Notes: generated by a model from the sequence alone, not told the origin. Positions 27,396 to 37,848 are shown, counted from the stretch's first letter. The stretch: 64,000 nt of DNA from Caldilineaceae bacterium (GCA_020634755.1 JACKBC010000002.1:62001-126000), one strand, 5' to 3'. Made by a program: numbers and translations.

Positions 27396-29189
27396 TTACG
27401 CCAGCGTTTCCTCTTTGAGCCGGCTGTTGATGAACGCCCATTCGGCATCGGCCGCGGCCTGTACGCCAGCCACAAGCTGATCCAGCGGAATCTCGCTGCT
27501 TTCCCCCGTGCGCCGCACCTTCATTTCGACGACACCGTTTTTCAAGCCGCGTCCGCCCACCGTCAACCGCAGGGGGATGCCCAACAGATCGGCGTCATTG
27601 AATTTAACGCCGGCCCGCTCATCGCGGTCATCGTAAAGCACCTCCAAGCCGGCCGCTTGCAGATCGGCATACATCTGTTCAGCCGCCGCCGTCACATCGG
27701 GCGTTTTGGGCGTGGCCAGGCTCACGAGCATCACGTGATAGGGCGCAATGCTAATGGGCCATTTGATGCCATTTTCGTCGTTATGATGCTCGATGACGCT
27801 GGCAATTAAGCGGCCGGAGCCAATGCCATACGACCCCATGACAATGGGGTGCGACTCGCCGTTTTCATCCAGATAGGTAGCGCCCAACGCCTTGCTATAT
27901 TTGGTGCCCAGCTTAAAAATATTGCCCACCTCTACACCACGTACGGCCCGGAGCGGCGCCTCACACTGGGGGCAAGCATGGCCCTCTGCCGCTGCCACCA
28001 GATCCAGCACCAGATCAGCTTCATAATCGCGCCCGTAATTCACATTTTTATAGTGCGCGTCGATCTCATTGGCGCCGGCTACCAAATTGGGGCTACCGGG
28101 AATCAAGTCATCCACCATCAGCACAATTTGCGAGCGATCCACGTCAATGGGCGAACCGTAACCGGGCTCGGCGCCAATGGCGCGAATCTCGTCCACGGTG
28201 GCGGGACGCAGCCGCCGCGCCTTGAGGGCATTGGTCATCTTGGTCTCGTTGAGTTCCATATCACCGCGCACCACGGCAAACACAAATTGATCGCGCGTCT
28301 TGACGGAACCATCGGCCGCCTGGCTGTCTTCCACTTCGGCCACCATGAAAATAGCTTTGGCCGTCTGCGCCGCGGGAATCTGCAAAAATTCGGCCAGCGC
28401 TTCAATGGTGTTAACGCCGGGCGTGGCCACCTTTTCCAATGACAGCGGCGCCCCAGAGTCCACCTCTGGTTTGCGGAAGGTGGCGACTTGGCGGTTGGCG
28501 TGATAGTTGCACGCATCGCAAATAAGCAACGTGTCTTCACCAACGGGCGTGAGCGCCATAAATTCGTGCGCCATGGTGCCGCCCATCATGCCCACATCGG
28601 CTTCCACGGCCACGGGCTCAATACCGCAACGTCGGAAAATATTAAAATAGGCCTGATACGCTTTGGGATAAAATTCATCCAGCCCGGCAAAATCACGGTC
28701 AAATGAATAGGCATCCTTCATAGTAAACTCACGCACGCGGATCATGCCGGCGCGGGGCCGTGGTTCATCGCGGAATTTGGTTTGGATGTGGTAGAGCACC
28801 AGCGGCAGCTGACGATAGCTGCTGATCACCTGGCGCACCAAGTCGGTGATCACCTCCTCGTGCGTCATGGCCAGGCACATATCACGGTCGCCGCGATCAT
28901 GAAAGCGCGCCATGTCGTCGCCAATTTCATACCAGCGGCCCGATTCTTTCCAGACGTCAGCACTATTCACCACCGGCATTAGAATTTCTTGGCCGCCGAT
29001 GGCATCCATTTCTTCTCGAAAAATCTGTTCGATTTTGCGCTTGATGCGCATGCCGCTGGGCATAAAATCAAAGAGTCCCGCCGCCAGTTGGCGCATGAGT
29101 CCGGCGCGCAACATCAGCTGATGGCTCACAATTTCAGCATCCGCAGGCACTTCGCGTAAGGTTTGAAAAAAGAGTTTGGACATCCGCAT
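27396..29189 (-). CDS. proS: Prolyl-tRNA synthetase
   Basis: Class II synthetase charging tRNA-Pro, 597 residues. It starts MRMSKLFFQTLREVPADAE. Motif 2 is FRDEPRPRAGMIRVREFTMKDA. An editing (YbaK-like) insertion fills about residues 230-390. Motif 3 contains GSYGIGSGRLIASVIEHH. The anticodon-binding domain is at the C-terminus (VLYDDRDERAGVKFNDADLLG). This is the bacterial long form. Confidence 0.97.
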   Translation of the reverse strand: MRMSKLFFQTLREVPADAEIVSHQLMLRAGLMRQLAAGLFDFMPSGMRIKRKIEQIFREEMDAIGGQEILMPVVNSADVWKESGRWYEIGDDMARFHDRGDRDMCLAMTHEEVITDLVRQVISSYRQLPLVLYHIQTKFRDEPRPRAGMIRVREFTMKDAYSFDRDFAGLDEFYPKAYQAYFNIFRRCGIEPVAVEADVGMMGGTMAHEFMALTPVGEDTLLICDACNYHANRQVATFRKPEVDSGAPLSLEKVATPGVNTIEALAEFLQIPAAQTAKAIFMVAEVEDSQAADGSVKTRDQFVFAVVRGDMELNETKMTNALKARRLRPATVDEIRAIGAEPGYGSPIDVDRSQIVLMVDDLIPGSPNLVAGANEIDAHYKNVNYGRDYEADLVLDLVAAAEGHACPQCEAPLRAVRGVEVGNIFKLGTKYSKALGATYLDENGESHPIVMGSYGIGSGRLIASVIEHHNDENGIKWPISIAPYHVMLVSLATPKTPDVTAAAEQMYADLQAAGLEVLYDDRDERAGVKFNDADLLGIPLRLTVGGRGLKNGVVEMKVRRTGESSEIPLDQLVAGVQAAADAEWAFINSRLKEETLA

Positions 29190-29426
29190 GGGAGTTTTTC
29201 CCCGATCTGTAATTTGATAAAATTGTTCTGGTTAAATTGTTGTGTATTGGGTAGTGAGTTGTTGGGTGGTGTGGAGCTTTGTTTGGGACAGCGTGTTGCG
29301 TGTACCGGTTGACGTTCATAATTCCTGGCAAGATGCCATTTAGGTGTGCCTTATTCTCCAACACAAACAAGCAACCCAATCAGAAACTCAACGAGTTCAC
29401 GCACCACGCACTACGCATCGTTCAAT

Positions 29427-29894
29427 TTATCGGATAAAAGACGTCACCTCTCGCAAATACGCATCCGCAATGCGCGGTACATGATTCTCCATCACATCCA
29501 TTTGGGCCATGGCGGTTTTGGAAAAATAGCCGAAGGCGGTCGTTTCATTGCTGAGCTGCAACTCACCGCCAGTAATTGTAGCTTCAAAGCAAAAAGAGAC
29601 AAACTGGAAGCGATTGCCGTCGCGATATTCAGTCACCATGTGCGGGCTGGAATAGACGCCCACCAGGCGCGCAATTTCAACATGCAGACCTGTCTCCTCC
29701 CACACCTCGCGGATACAGCCTTCCGACACATCCTCACCCGGCTCCAGCCCGCCGCCCGGCAAGCACCAGCGGCCATTATCTTCACGCCGCGTCAGCAGGA
29801 TGCACTCCCGCGCCGCATCAAAAATGACGGCGGCACACCCCACTTTGAGGGCAGCCGTGCGGCCGATGCGTTGGCCATGAATGATTTGTGCCAC
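29427..29894 (-). CDS. Nudix hydrolase
   Basis: Small hydrolase of 155 residues that probably cleaves a nucleoside diphosphate linked to another group. The Nudix box GGGLEPGEDVSEGCIREVWE followed by ETGL carries all the metal-binding glutamates. The substrate cannot be told from the sequence. It is followed on the same strand, after a 35-bp gap upstream, by the EcsC-like gene and may be co-transcribed with it. Confidence 0.92.
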   Translation of the reverse strand: MAQIIHGQRIGRTAALKVGCAAVIFDAARECILLTRREDNGRWCLPGGGLEPGEDVSEGCIREVWEETGLHVEIARLVGVYSSPHMVTEYRDGNRFQFVSFCFEATITGGELQLSNETTAFGYFSKTAMAQMDVMENHVPRIADAYLREVTSFIR

Positions 29895-29928
29895 TGATCT
29901 GTTTGTCCTTTACTAATGGTACGAATGG

Positions 29929-30741
29929 CTAATCCATTTGCTGGCGGCGCCCCAAGGGCAGCAGGCGGGTTAGCCCGGGTTTGGCCTTGTTTTGCAGAAA
30001 GTCATGGGCGGTGGAGAGCCCCGTTTTGAACACGCTCCAGGATTGAGCACCGCTCTGCGCCAGCCAACCCATGATCTTGCGCTCATCCACACCAGATATG
30101 GTGCGCACGCTCTCGCTCCAATCGCCCACCGCTTGCGGTCCCAGCTTGAAATAAGCCTGCGCACGGTGGCCAATGATGTATGTGGAAAGCAGATTGACGC
30201 TGGCCGAAGCGACCATGCCAATATAGGGCACGGCGCGCACAGCCGCATGTTCAGCATATCGTTCGCTCAACTCGGCCACTAGCCGGGCGCTGCCCTTGCT
30301 GACAAGCTGTTCGGCCCCCACGCCCAAACCGGTAACGATCAATAAGGCATTGCGCTGTTCAGCATCGGTAAATTCACGCCCATAAATGGCGGCAATCTCT
30401 AGCACCAATTCCGCCTGCATTTTTAAAGTCATGCCAATGTCGGCCACCGTCCCCAGCGTAAGCGAAGCGGCCGTGCCCAACCCCGGCACAATAGATGCGC
30501 CGGAAGTAAGGGCGCCCACCCCGGCTGTCTGCAACGCTTTGTTGCGCGTCAATATTTCAACCAGCTCATCCGGTGTTGCCCCGGGCCGGCTATTGGCTAA
30601 TTCCTCGGCACGCAGCCGCGCACTTTGGGCATCGGCCCGGTTGACGGCGTGTAAGGCGCGTTCGGCCAGCATTTGCGCACTGGCCGTTGCTTTTGGATCA
30701 GATTTGTTCGTCAAAGAATTCTTCCTATCACAGAAATTCAA
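29929..30741 (-). CDS. EcsC-like protein of unknown function
   Basis: A 270-residue protein. The N-terminal 40 residues are polar. Residues about 75-160 contain glycine-rich hydrophobic stretches (GASIVPGLGTAASLTLGTVADI, here two adjoining blocks) and ELVLEIAAIYG, a pattern reminiscent of EcsC-like proteins. A second hydrophobic segment is VPYIGMVASASVNLLSTYIIG. It may sit on or in the membrane. The function is not inferred. Confidence 0.6.
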   Translation of the reverse strand: MNFCDRKNSLTNKSDPKATASAQMLAERALHAVNRADAQSARLRAEELANSRPGATPDELVEILTRNKALQTAGVGALTSGASIVPGLGTAASLTLGTVADIGMTLKMQAELVLEIAAIYGREFTDAEQRNALLIVTGLGVGAEQLVSKGSARLVAELSERYAEHAAVRAVPYIGMVASASVNLLSTYIIGHRAQAYFKLGPQAVGDWSESVRTISGVDERKIMGWLAQSGAQSWSVFKTGLSTAHDFLQNKAKPGLTRLLPLGRRQQMD

Positions 30742-31074
30742 AATACATTCGCTTAACGATTATCTCTACTTACGTAACCACTAAGCCCCTGGATGCCCGA
30801 GCTTGCCAAAGGCCAGTGTTCCCGTCGATAAGCTCGGGGAACGGCTTGGTCGTTATCTACTTACTACGTTTCGGCAGTGAAATATGTTGCAGAGTTACTG
30901 TAAACCCTACGCATCAATCTGTATATGAATCTCTGTGTATATATAAGATATGGAGTAGAGTATAAGATTGCGCCTACCAGATGTCAAAAGCCGATATACA
31001 TCGACGGGAGTGCGAGTATGATATTCAGGTGTGTTCATGTGATATAATGTCTGGACCCATTGCAAAGACTCAAA

Positions 31075-31160
31075 CAGCAGGTTGTGCAAAACTGTGGACA
31101 AGAGGGGTGCTGCACCCGGTCAGCGCATCCAGCTCCACCCCATACCGTTGCGAACTGCTG
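31075..31160 (-). repeat. R3 palindromic repeat, diverged copy
   Basis: The right part (CATCCAGCTCCACCCC then GTTGCGAACTGCTG) matches the R3 copies at 51.1 and 54.7 kb. The left end is poorly conserved. The length of 86 bp matches the family. Confidence 0.55.
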
Positions 31161-31262
31161 ATAGTGCAACCTGATAGTGCAACCATGTCGACAATCAAGA
31201 AAGGCGCACCCCCGGTCGACGCAAAGCAGCGCTCGGCGCAACATCTGTTTTTAGTACATACA

Positions 31263-31344
31263 CGACTTATGCAGCGCCCGTGGATCGTCAGGTGCACATT
31301 GCATCGCTAATCTGGCCATTTTTCCGCGAGGCTTGCGTAAGCCC
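31263..31344 (-). repeat. R1 palindromic repeat just upstream of the ligase gene
   Basis: From CGACTTATGCAGCGCCCGTG to CGAGGCTTGCGTAAGCCC. It is 22 bp from the start codon, so it would form part of the mRNA leader. Confidence 0.82.
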
Positions 31345-31366
31345 TAACATAGTACAGGAGAGGATT

Positions 31367-33094
31367 ATGACTGATTATCCGTGGCTGAAAAAGTATGAGG
31401 AAGGCGTTCCCCCCACCATCGACATTGCAATGCGACCGCTTGCCCAGCTATTGCGAGATGCAACCCAGAAATACGCCGATCAAGTGGCGCTGCACATGGT
31501 GCTCAAATATCTGCCGCTGGGGCTGGCCATTCAGTCTCGCATGACCTTCCGCCAGCTTGACCAGGCCAGCGACCGCTTTGCCGCTGGTTTGCAAAAGATG
31601 GGGCTGGCGCCGGGAGATCGCGTATCGGTTATGCTGCCCAACTTGCCGCAGGGGGTCATTGCCTTTTTTGGCATTTTGAAAGCCGGAGGCGTGGTTGTCA
31701 ACACCAACCCCATTTACACCCCGCGTGAATTAAAACATCAGCTGCAAGATAGCGGCGCTGAAACCATTATTATGATCAGCGGTCTCTATGAGCGGCTGCA
31801 ACAGATTCGCGACGAGACCGCCATTAAAAACGTCATCATTACGGACATTCCAGACACATTGGGCTTTCCCTTTAAACAATTGGTGGCCAAACAAGTGCGC
31901 GCCGGCGGGCTCATGAAAGACGTACCCGCAGCAGCCGGCGTCCATCGTTTTACCGATTTGGTCAATTCGACCGCGCCCCTAGCGCCCGTTGAAACGGCGC
32001 CCGACGATGTAGTCCTCTTCCAATATACAGGAGGCACCACGGGTCTGGCCAAGGCGGCCATGTTGACCAATGCCAATCTGATCAGCAACGTGGCCCAAAT
32101 CAACACCTGGTTTGCCCATTCAGAGCCAGGCAAAGAAGTGATGCTCGCGTCCATCCCCTTTTTCCACGTGTATGGCATGACGGTGGCCATGCTCTATGGG
32201 CTGGAGGTGGGCGCGCGATTGGTCATTGTGCCGGACCCGCGCAACACCACGCATATTTTGGATATCATTCAAAAAGAGAAGGTAACGCTCTATCCCGGCA
32301 TCCCCACCATGTATGTGGCGATTATCAATCACCCCAAAGTAAAGGAGTACGATCTGCACTCGGTCAAGGCGTGTCTGAGCGGTGGCGCGGCGCTGCCCGT
32401 CGAGGTGGCGCAACAATTTGAACGCTTAACCGGCGGTCGGCTCGTGGAGGGCTTTGGCATGACCGAATGTGCACCGGTGGCGTGTGCTAATCCGATTTAC
32501 GGCGAAACGCGTATTGGCTCTATCGGGCTGCCGATCCCCAATACGGATGTGCAGGTGGTGGCGCTAGAGCCGGATGAACATGGCAAATTTAAGCGCATGG
32601 CCCAGGGCGAAGAAGGGGAGCTGGTCATTCGCGGACCGCAAGTTATGAAGGGCTACTGGAATGCGCCCGAAGAAACGGCCAAAACCGTTGACGAAGAGGG
32701 ATGGCTGCACACGGGCGATATTGGCAAGATGGACGAAGACGGCTACTTTTATATTGTCGATCGCAAAAAGGATCTCATCATTGCCAGTGGCTACAACATT
32801 GTGCCGCGTGAGGTGGAAGAGGTGCTCTTTATGCACGCAAAGGTGCAAGAGGCCACGGTGGCCGGCGTGCCCGACCCGCGGCGCGGGGAAACCGTCAAGG
32901 CATATGTGGTGCTTAAAGACGGGCAGGAGTGCAGCAGCGAAGAGATCGTTAGCTTCTGCAAAGAAAATCTTGCGCCCTACAAAGTGCCTAAGCTGGTCGA
33001 GTTCCGCGCCGATCTGCCCAAGAGCCAGGTTGGCAAAGTATTGCGCCGCGTGTTAATCGAGGAAGAAAAAAAGAAGATGGCAGAATCAACATAG
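31367..33094 (+). CDS. fadD: Long-chain fatty-acid-CoA ligase
   Basis: Adenylate-forming enzyme activating a fatty acid with ATP and CoA. The protein has 575 residues from MTDYPWLKKYEEG, with AGGAGAGG 3 bases before the ATG. The AMP-binding P-loop is QYTGGTTGLAKAAM. GFGMTECAPV and the hinge YIVDRKKDLIIASGYNIVPR follow. The catalytic Lys is in GKVLRRVL near the C-terminus. The sequence resembles FadD-type ligases, but the chain-length preference is not visible. Confidence 0.9.
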   Translation: MTDYPWLKKYEEGVPPTIDIAMRPLAQLLRDATQKYADQVALHMVLKYLPLGLAIQSRMTFRQLDQASDRFAAGLQKMGLAPGDRVSVMLPNLPQGVIAFFGILKAGGVVVNTNPIYTPRELKHQLQDSGAETIIMISGLYERLQQIRDETAIKNVIITDIPDTLGFPFKQLVAKQVRAGGLMKDVPAAAGVHRFTDLVNSTAPLAPVETAPDDVVLFQYTGGTTGLAKAAMLTNANLISNVAQINTWFAHSEPGKEVMLASIPFFHVYGMTVAMLYGLEVGARLVIVPDPRNTTHILDIIQKEKVTLYPGIPTMYVAIINHPKVKEYDLHSVKACLSGGAALPVEVAQQFERLTGGRLVEGFGMTECAPVACANPIYGETRIGSIGLPIPNTDVQVVALEPDEHGKFKRMAQGEEGELVIRGPQVMKGYWNAPEETAKTVDEEGWLHTGDIGKMDEDGYFYIVDRKKDLIIASGYNIVPREVEEVLFMHAKVQEATVAGVPDPRRGETVKAYVVLKDGQECSSEEIVSFCKENLAPYKVPKLVEFRADLPKSQVGKVLRRVLIEEEKKKMAEST

Positions 33095-33281
33095 GGCAAG
33101 ATCGGCAATAAAGCTTATTTACGAATCACGATTTTAGATTTACGATATGTATCTATTCGTATGTGTCTATCCGTAAATTCTCTGTGCCGGCGCTTGTCAC
33201 TCGGCAAAGTCACGCCAATCACAACCGAATTTGCGGCTGGTTCTTGGTCAAAATGGCTCCCCGCAGGGAAATTATACGTGT

Positions 33282-35204
33282 ATGAAACTGAACTATGGCA
33301 AGTGGTTGATTGTGCGCTTTGTATTGATATTGGTTGTAGTGTGTCAGCCGGTTTGGGCTCTAAAAGCAGCGATTGCGAAAACACCTCCCATTGCGCAAAG
33401 CAGCCCTCAAACCATTGTACAATTGGCGCCCATGAGCGCCATCTTGCAAAAAGAGCTGGCGCAGGCAGATGGCCCCGTTTCTTTTTTGGTCATCCTCAAA
33501 GAACAGGCCGATGCGCAAACTCTTATTGCGAGCGCGGAAGTAAGCGCCGCTTCTCGGCAAACGCGCGCCGCGCTGCTCTATCATCAACTGGCGCGCCAGG
33601 CCCAAAACAGTCAAGCCGATTTACGCACTTGGCTGGCCGAGCAGGGCGTTGCTTATCGCTCCTTTTATATTATTAACATGGTGGAAGTTACGGGCGACGC
33701 TTCCTTGGCAGCGTCGCTGCGGCAGCGCCCCGAAGTGGCGCGGCTGGCGGCCAATCCACACATGCCGCAACAATTGATTGTGGAAGAAGCTACGGCAGCC
33801 GCGGTCCCATCCACGGCGCCCAAGCCCGCCATGCGCACGGTGGAGTTAACCGGCACCACGCCGATGCCGGCTTCTGTGCCCTATGGCTTGACCAACACCG
33901 GCGCGCCCGATGTGTGGGCGTTGGGCTACGAGGGGCAGGGCATTGTGGTGGCCAGCCAAGACACCGGCGTCGAATGGGATCACCCCGCCCTAAAAACGCA
34001 CTATCGCGGCTGGAACGAAAGCGATGCCACCGTCAGCCACGTCTATAACTGGTTCGATGCTTGGGACGTGGCCGGGCGTCCCTCATTTTGTAGCGCAGAT
34101 GCCCAAGTTCCGTGCGATGACAACGGTCACGGCACACACACCGTAGGCACCATGCTGGGTGACGATCCGAACGATGCCGAAATTTTGGGCATGGCGCCTA
34201 AAGCCAAATGGATTGGCTGCCGCAACATGAAAAATGGCGTCGGTACGCCCGCCAGCTATATTGCCTGTTTTGAGTTTATGCTGTCGCCCTACCCGCAAGG
34301 CGGGGACCCCGCTACCGATGGGCACCCCGAACTGGCCCCCCACGTCATTAACAATTCATGGAGTTGCCCCCCATCAGAAGGGTGTGACGCCGATTCGCTC
34401 CAGCAAATTGTGGAGACTATGCGCGCGGCTGGCATTATGGTGGTGGCGTCGGCAGGCAACGAAGGTTCACCATCCGCCAGCGGCTGCCAAACCGTGGTGG
34501 ACCCCATTGCCATTTATGATGCCACCTTTAGCATTGGCGCACACGACGTCAATGGCAATATTGCTTCCTTTAGCAGCCGCGGCCCCGTTACCATAGATGA
34601 AAGCAATCGCGCCAAGCCAGATATGACGGCGCCCGGGGTTGATGTCTATTCTGCCTGGCTCATGAACAGCGTCTTTGCTGGTTATCGCACGGCCAGCGGC
34701 ACCAGCATGGCCTCGCCACACATGGCCGGTGCGGTGGCGCTGCTCTGGTCCGCCCAAGCTCGCCTTATTGGCCAGATTGATCAAACGGAGCAAATTTTGC
34801 TCAAGAGCGCCACGCCCGTGCCCTTTAATCAGTGCGGGGAAGCAGCAAATTCAGTGCCCAATATGACGTACGGATATGGCCGGCTAAACATTTTGGCCGC
34901 CGTGGAAATGGCGGAAAATCCCACCGCACTTACCGTGCACATACAAGGTCTGGACACCAAGGGGCTGGCCAACGCCCAGGTCAGCATTGTGGATCAGCAA
35001 ACAGGTTATCGCTATGCGGCCGTCAGCAACGGCGCCGGTGACGCCACCTTTGCGGCGCTCTATCCGGGCAATTACACGGTGCACGTAAATGCGGCCGAAG
35101 CCGCGTTTGCCAATGCGGACCTTCAGATTACCAGCGGCGGCACGCAGGAGTTGACCGTCATGGGCGGCTGGCCGCTTTATATGCCAATTATTGTGCGCAA
35201 TTAA
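33282..35204 (+). CDS. Secreted subtilisin-like serine protease (S8) with propeptide
   Basis: A 640-residue exported protease. The start at 33282 is preferred because KLNYGKWLIVRFVLILVVVC is a good signal peptide. An inhibitor-I9-like propeptide follows (VSFLVILKEQADAQTLIAS). The catalytic Asp is in SQDTGVEWDHP, the His in NGHGTHTVGT and the Ser in SGTSMASPHMAGA. After the protease domain comes a beta-rich Cna-B or carboxypeptidase-regulatory-like repeat (VHIQGLDTKGLANAQVSI). The last residues LYMPIIVRN resemble the short hydrophobic C-termini seen on secreted Chloroflexota proteins. Confidence 0.92.
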   Translation: MKLNYGKWLIVRFVLILVVVCQPVWALKAAIAKTPPIAQSSPQTIVQLAPMSAILQKELAQADGPVSFLVILKEQADAQTLIASAEVSAASRQTRAALLYHQLARQAQNSQADLRTWLAEQGVAYRSFYIINMVEVTGDASLAASLRQRPEVARLAANPHMPQQLIVEEATAAAVPSTAPKPAMRTVELTGTTPMPASVPYGLTNTGAPDVWALGYEGQGIVVASQDTGVEWDHPALKTHYRGWNESDATVSHVYNWFDAWDVAGRPSFCSADAQVPCDDNGHGTHTVGTMLGDDPNDAEILGMAPKAKWIGCRNMKNGVGTPASYIACFEFMLSPYPQGGDPATDGHPELAPHVINNSWSCPPSEGCDADSLQQIVETMRAAGIMVVASAGNEGSPSASGCQTVVDPIAIYDATFSIGAHDVNGNIASFSSRGPVTIDESNRAKPDMTAPGVDVYSAWLMNSVFAGYRTASGTSMASPHMAGAVALLWSAQARLIGQIDQTEQILLKSATPVPFNQCGEAANSVPNMTYGYGRLNILAAVEMAENPTALTVHIQGLDTKGLANAQVSIVDQQTGYRYAAVSNGAGDATFAALYPGNYTVHVNAAEAAFANADLQITSGGTQELTVMGGWPLYMPIIVRN

Positions 35205-35214
35205 ATGAGCGGTA

Positions 35215-35248
35215 TGCATAACTCTCGAATCGAGGGAAAGTATAGTGG
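35215..35248 (+). repeat. R7 short repeat after the protease gene
   Basis: TGCATAACTCTCGAATCGAG and the following AAGTATAGTGG match, with few changes, the sequence right after miaA (54581-54613). Both copies lie a few bases past a stop codon. Confidence 0.6.
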
Positions 35249-35460
35249 CAGACTCGTGTGCGACGTTCTGGCCGCCACGGTAGCTGTTATGCGCCCGTTT
35301 TTCTGGCCGGTGCGACGCACGTTAGCCATCTCGCCTTGACGGAACGCTTATGCACATCCCTCAATTAAATATAGCGTAACAGAATATTGGCCCATCCCGA
35401 ACTATCCCATCAAGGCTTGCGATAAATCCGCAAGTGATTTGGGCCAGAAGCCCCAAAAAG

Positions 35461-35494
35461 AAAACCGCAGGCAGCTTTGGCTGCCTGCGGTTTT
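35461..35494. terminator. Bidirectional terminator
   Basis: A perfect 15-bp stem (AAAACCGCAGGCAGC and its complement) has a 4-base loop. It has A-runs on the left and T-runs on the right, so it serves both the plus-strand protease and the minus-strand radical-SAM gene. Confidence 0.9.
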
Positions 35495-35521
35495 TTTATT
35501 CACACGACTTACATGACGTCT

Positions 35522-36862
35522 TTATAAGGCATTGCGATAGGCGTACGTACGTCGATAGCCGTAATCGGTGCTAAAGCTGCCAAAGAGCTTTTTGCCGGCC
35601 AACCGCAGCGGATGACGGCGGAAAGAACGGTAGCCGCGGAGGGCGATTTGAGTGGGGCTATAGGTTTTGCGGCAGAGCCAATCATATGCTGAGCGCAGCT
35701 CTTCCACCGTAAAATTTTTGGGGATAAAAGTGACGTGCGCCGTATCATAGTGGCTCCACGGTACATCGAGCAGGCGCCCTTCTTGCTCGACCACTTCACG
35801 GAAAGGCGTGCCGGGGTACGGCGTCAGCATGGTGGTGCTAATGCTATCCAGATCGCTGTTGCGAATAAAATCCCACATGGCCTGAAACGTAGCGGGGGTA
35901 TCCTCATCAAACCCCATCACAAAAAGGCCCACAACCCCCACACCGGTTTCGCGAATGGTGTGAATTGCTTCCTCGGCGCTGTTGGCCACGCCTTTGGATT
36001 TGCCACCCAGTTCGCGGCGATTGTCCGGGTTGACGCTTTCAAAGCCAATAAAATGCTTATCCAAATGGGCAGACAGGCTGTGCTCCAACAAATCTGGGTA
36101 TTTGGCCACGCTCATTTCAGACTGACAGGTCCAGCTATGCAGATCGAGCTTGCTCAGCGCATCAAAGAGCCGACTGCAATAGTCGGGGTCGGTGGTAAAG
36201 TTGAGGCCAAAGTTGTCATCGGTCAAAAAGAAGCGCTTAATGCCGCGGCGCTCAATTTCGTCCACCACTTCATCAATGGGCCGCAGCCGCATTTTGCGCC
36301 CGCTGACGCGAATTGCCGTGCAGAATGAACAATTGCGTGGGCAACCACGGGTGATCTCCAGATAAGGCGTCCAATAATTTTCCTGCTCATTCACCATCTT
36401 GATGACGCGGTCGCTAATGGTGGCAATGCCATCCAGTTCGGCCCATGTTTCATCGCTATAAAATGGCTTCATGCCCTTGACGCCATCTGCGGCAAAATCC
36501 TGAATCAGCCGCTGCCAGGTAAAATAGCCCTCGCCGGTCATTACAGAGTGGGCAAAAGTGGCGGTATGTTCGGGCATTAACGTAGCGTGAACGCCTCCCA
36601 CCACCACACCGGCCCCCTGCTGCATGGCGCGGCGGGAAATCTGCTCGGCGCCGTCAATGGTCACCGTCATGGACGTAATACCCACCAGATCGCCTTCACG
36701 CAACGTATCCAGCGGCAGATCGATTAGATTTTCGTCCCAAATTTCAACTGGGATCTCATCAGGAACAAGCGAAGCCAGGCGCATTAAAGTGTATGGTGAC
36801 CCAGGGGCCTTGCCAAAAATGCGGCCATCGCGTTTGGGCCGAATCAAAACAATCCGTCGCAT
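35522..36862 (-). CDS. B12-binding radical SAM protein
   Basis: A 446-residue protein of the cobalamin-dependent radical-SAM class (BchE/HpnP-like layout). The N-terminal half is B12-binding (VVVGGVHATLMPEH, GEGYFTWQRLI). The iron-sulfur motif is RGCPRNCSFC near residue 185 (Cys-x3-Cys-x2-Cys). The C-terminal part has LTPYPGTPFR and an end typical of this class. The substrate is unknown; candidates include methylation of a lipid or natural product. It stands alone between terminators. Confidence 0.88.
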   Translation of the reverse strand: MRRIVLIRPKRDGRIFGKAPGSPYTLMRLASLVPDEIPVEIWDENLIDLPLDTLREGDLVGITSMTVTIDGAEQISRRAMQQGAGVVVGGVHATLMPEHTATFAHSVMTGEGYFTWQRLIQDFAADGVKGMKPFYSDETWAELDGIATISDRVIKMVNEQENYWTPYLEITRGCPRNCSFCTAIRVSGRKMRLRPIDEVVDEIERRGIKRFFLTDDNFGLNFTTDPDYCSRLFDALSKLDLHSWTCQSEMSVAKYPDLLEHSLSAHLDKHFIGFESVNPDNRRELGGKSKGVANSAEEAIHTIRETGVGVVGLFVMGFDEDTPATFQAMWDFIRNSDLDSISTTMLTPYPGTPFREVVEQEGRLLDVPWSHYDTAHVTFIPKNFTVEELRSAYDWLCRKTYSPTQIALRGYRSFRRHPLRLAGKKLFGSFSTDYGYRRTYAYRNAL

Positions 36863-37125
36863 TACGCCTCCCGTAAAATAATCGTTGCTTTCATCATCAT
36901 CTGTCGTCTCTATGTTTAAACTGAATTTTCATCATAACATAGAGGCGTAACAGCCAACAAGAATTTATTAAAAGAATTTGATAAAAATTACGTCCACCAA
37001 GCGCCCACGCGCAAAATTCAAACAGCAGCATTCATATAACGGCGGTCGCGCTATGCACAGAGCCAGCATACCACTTACTTGCATGATGGCAGTTGGGCCA
37101 TATAGAAGGCCATCCCAGAACCAAA

Positions 37126-37216
37126 CGACCTACGCAAGCCCCCAGCAAAAGCTTCCTTGACGTAAAAACCTTTTCGCCTAATTTTTGCATGATGTTCCAG
37201 GGGCGCGGCGTAAGTC
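37126..37216 (+). repeat. R1b palindromic repeat
   Basis: From CGACCTACGCAAGCCCC to AGGGGCGCGGCGTAAGTC, with inverted ends and a diverged interior. Confidence 0.78.
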
Positions 37217-37488
37217 AAAAGCATAATATTCGACAGAATCTGCAAAATCAACTTTGCATAATGCTTCAAACTTGAATACTCATAAGAAGTATGTTAAGAT
37301 ATATTGGATTTAATTTACGATATCGTTCGTTTCCATTGCATTCGTTTCCATTCCAATCGTAGAGATAGCCCCACTTTTCTCTACAGCACCTTACTTGTCC
37401 TTATCACCTATTCCGTTAAAGACCCAATCCACTCCCTCTCGACCACACTGCACGCCGCAGCACAACGGAACCACGAGTACAGCAGTAT

Positions 37489-37570
37489 CAGTACACCGCA
37501 ACGATTTGGCGATTTAGGCAGCCATCTAGTTTGTCGAACCGACTTTATCTCTTGCCGTTGCGATCTACTG
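37489..37570 (+). repeat. R3 palindromic repeat
   Basis: CAGTACACCGCAACG at the left and CCGTTGCGATCTACTG at the right. The flanks AGTAT and AATAT match 4 of 5, close to the 5-bp target duplication seen in other R3 copies. Confidence 0.82.
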
Positions 37571-37848
37571 AATATTGAAGAGCCTTGCCCTGCCCACGGC
37601 GTGGGCCGCCGGCGCTCGTCACCATAATCAACAAGCCCCATGGCTGCCGGCACAACGGCAGGACGCGCAGCGGATTTAATGTTTACGTCCCTGGCCAGTC
37701 GCCCCGTCATTATCGCGCGCTGATTATGATGACATGTACATGCCGTATAGCTTGGGCAACCTGTGCCACTCGGGGAGCCAGCTCTAATGGCGCAGCCCAG
37801 GCAAGGCTAGACAGAACTCGCATCGGGTGGTATCGACTGGAGAATCCC

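Larger units (their letters stand above)
30742..31366. other. Intergenic region upstream of the acyl-CoA ligase
   Basis: No gene is seen. It contains an inverted repeat CCCGAGCTT/AAGCTCGGG (30796-30838), a diverged R3 copy (31075-31160) and an R1c-like copy (31263-31344) ending only 22 bp before the ligase start codon. The diverging promoters are not recognisable with confidence. Confidence 0.6.
35205..35521. other. Convergent gap between protease and radical-SAM genes
   Basis: It holds a short repeat (R7, 35215-35248), unremarkable sequence and a bidirectional terminator at its right end. Confidence 0.6.
36863..37848. other. Intergenic region with R1 and R3 repeats
   Basis: No gene is supported in this 986-bp stretch. 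It contains an R1 copy, an R3 copy and the tandem pair TCGTTTCCATTGCAT/TCGTTTCCATTCCAA near 37,326. The open frame continues upstream of the regulator start but shows no protein-like composition. Confidence 0.6.
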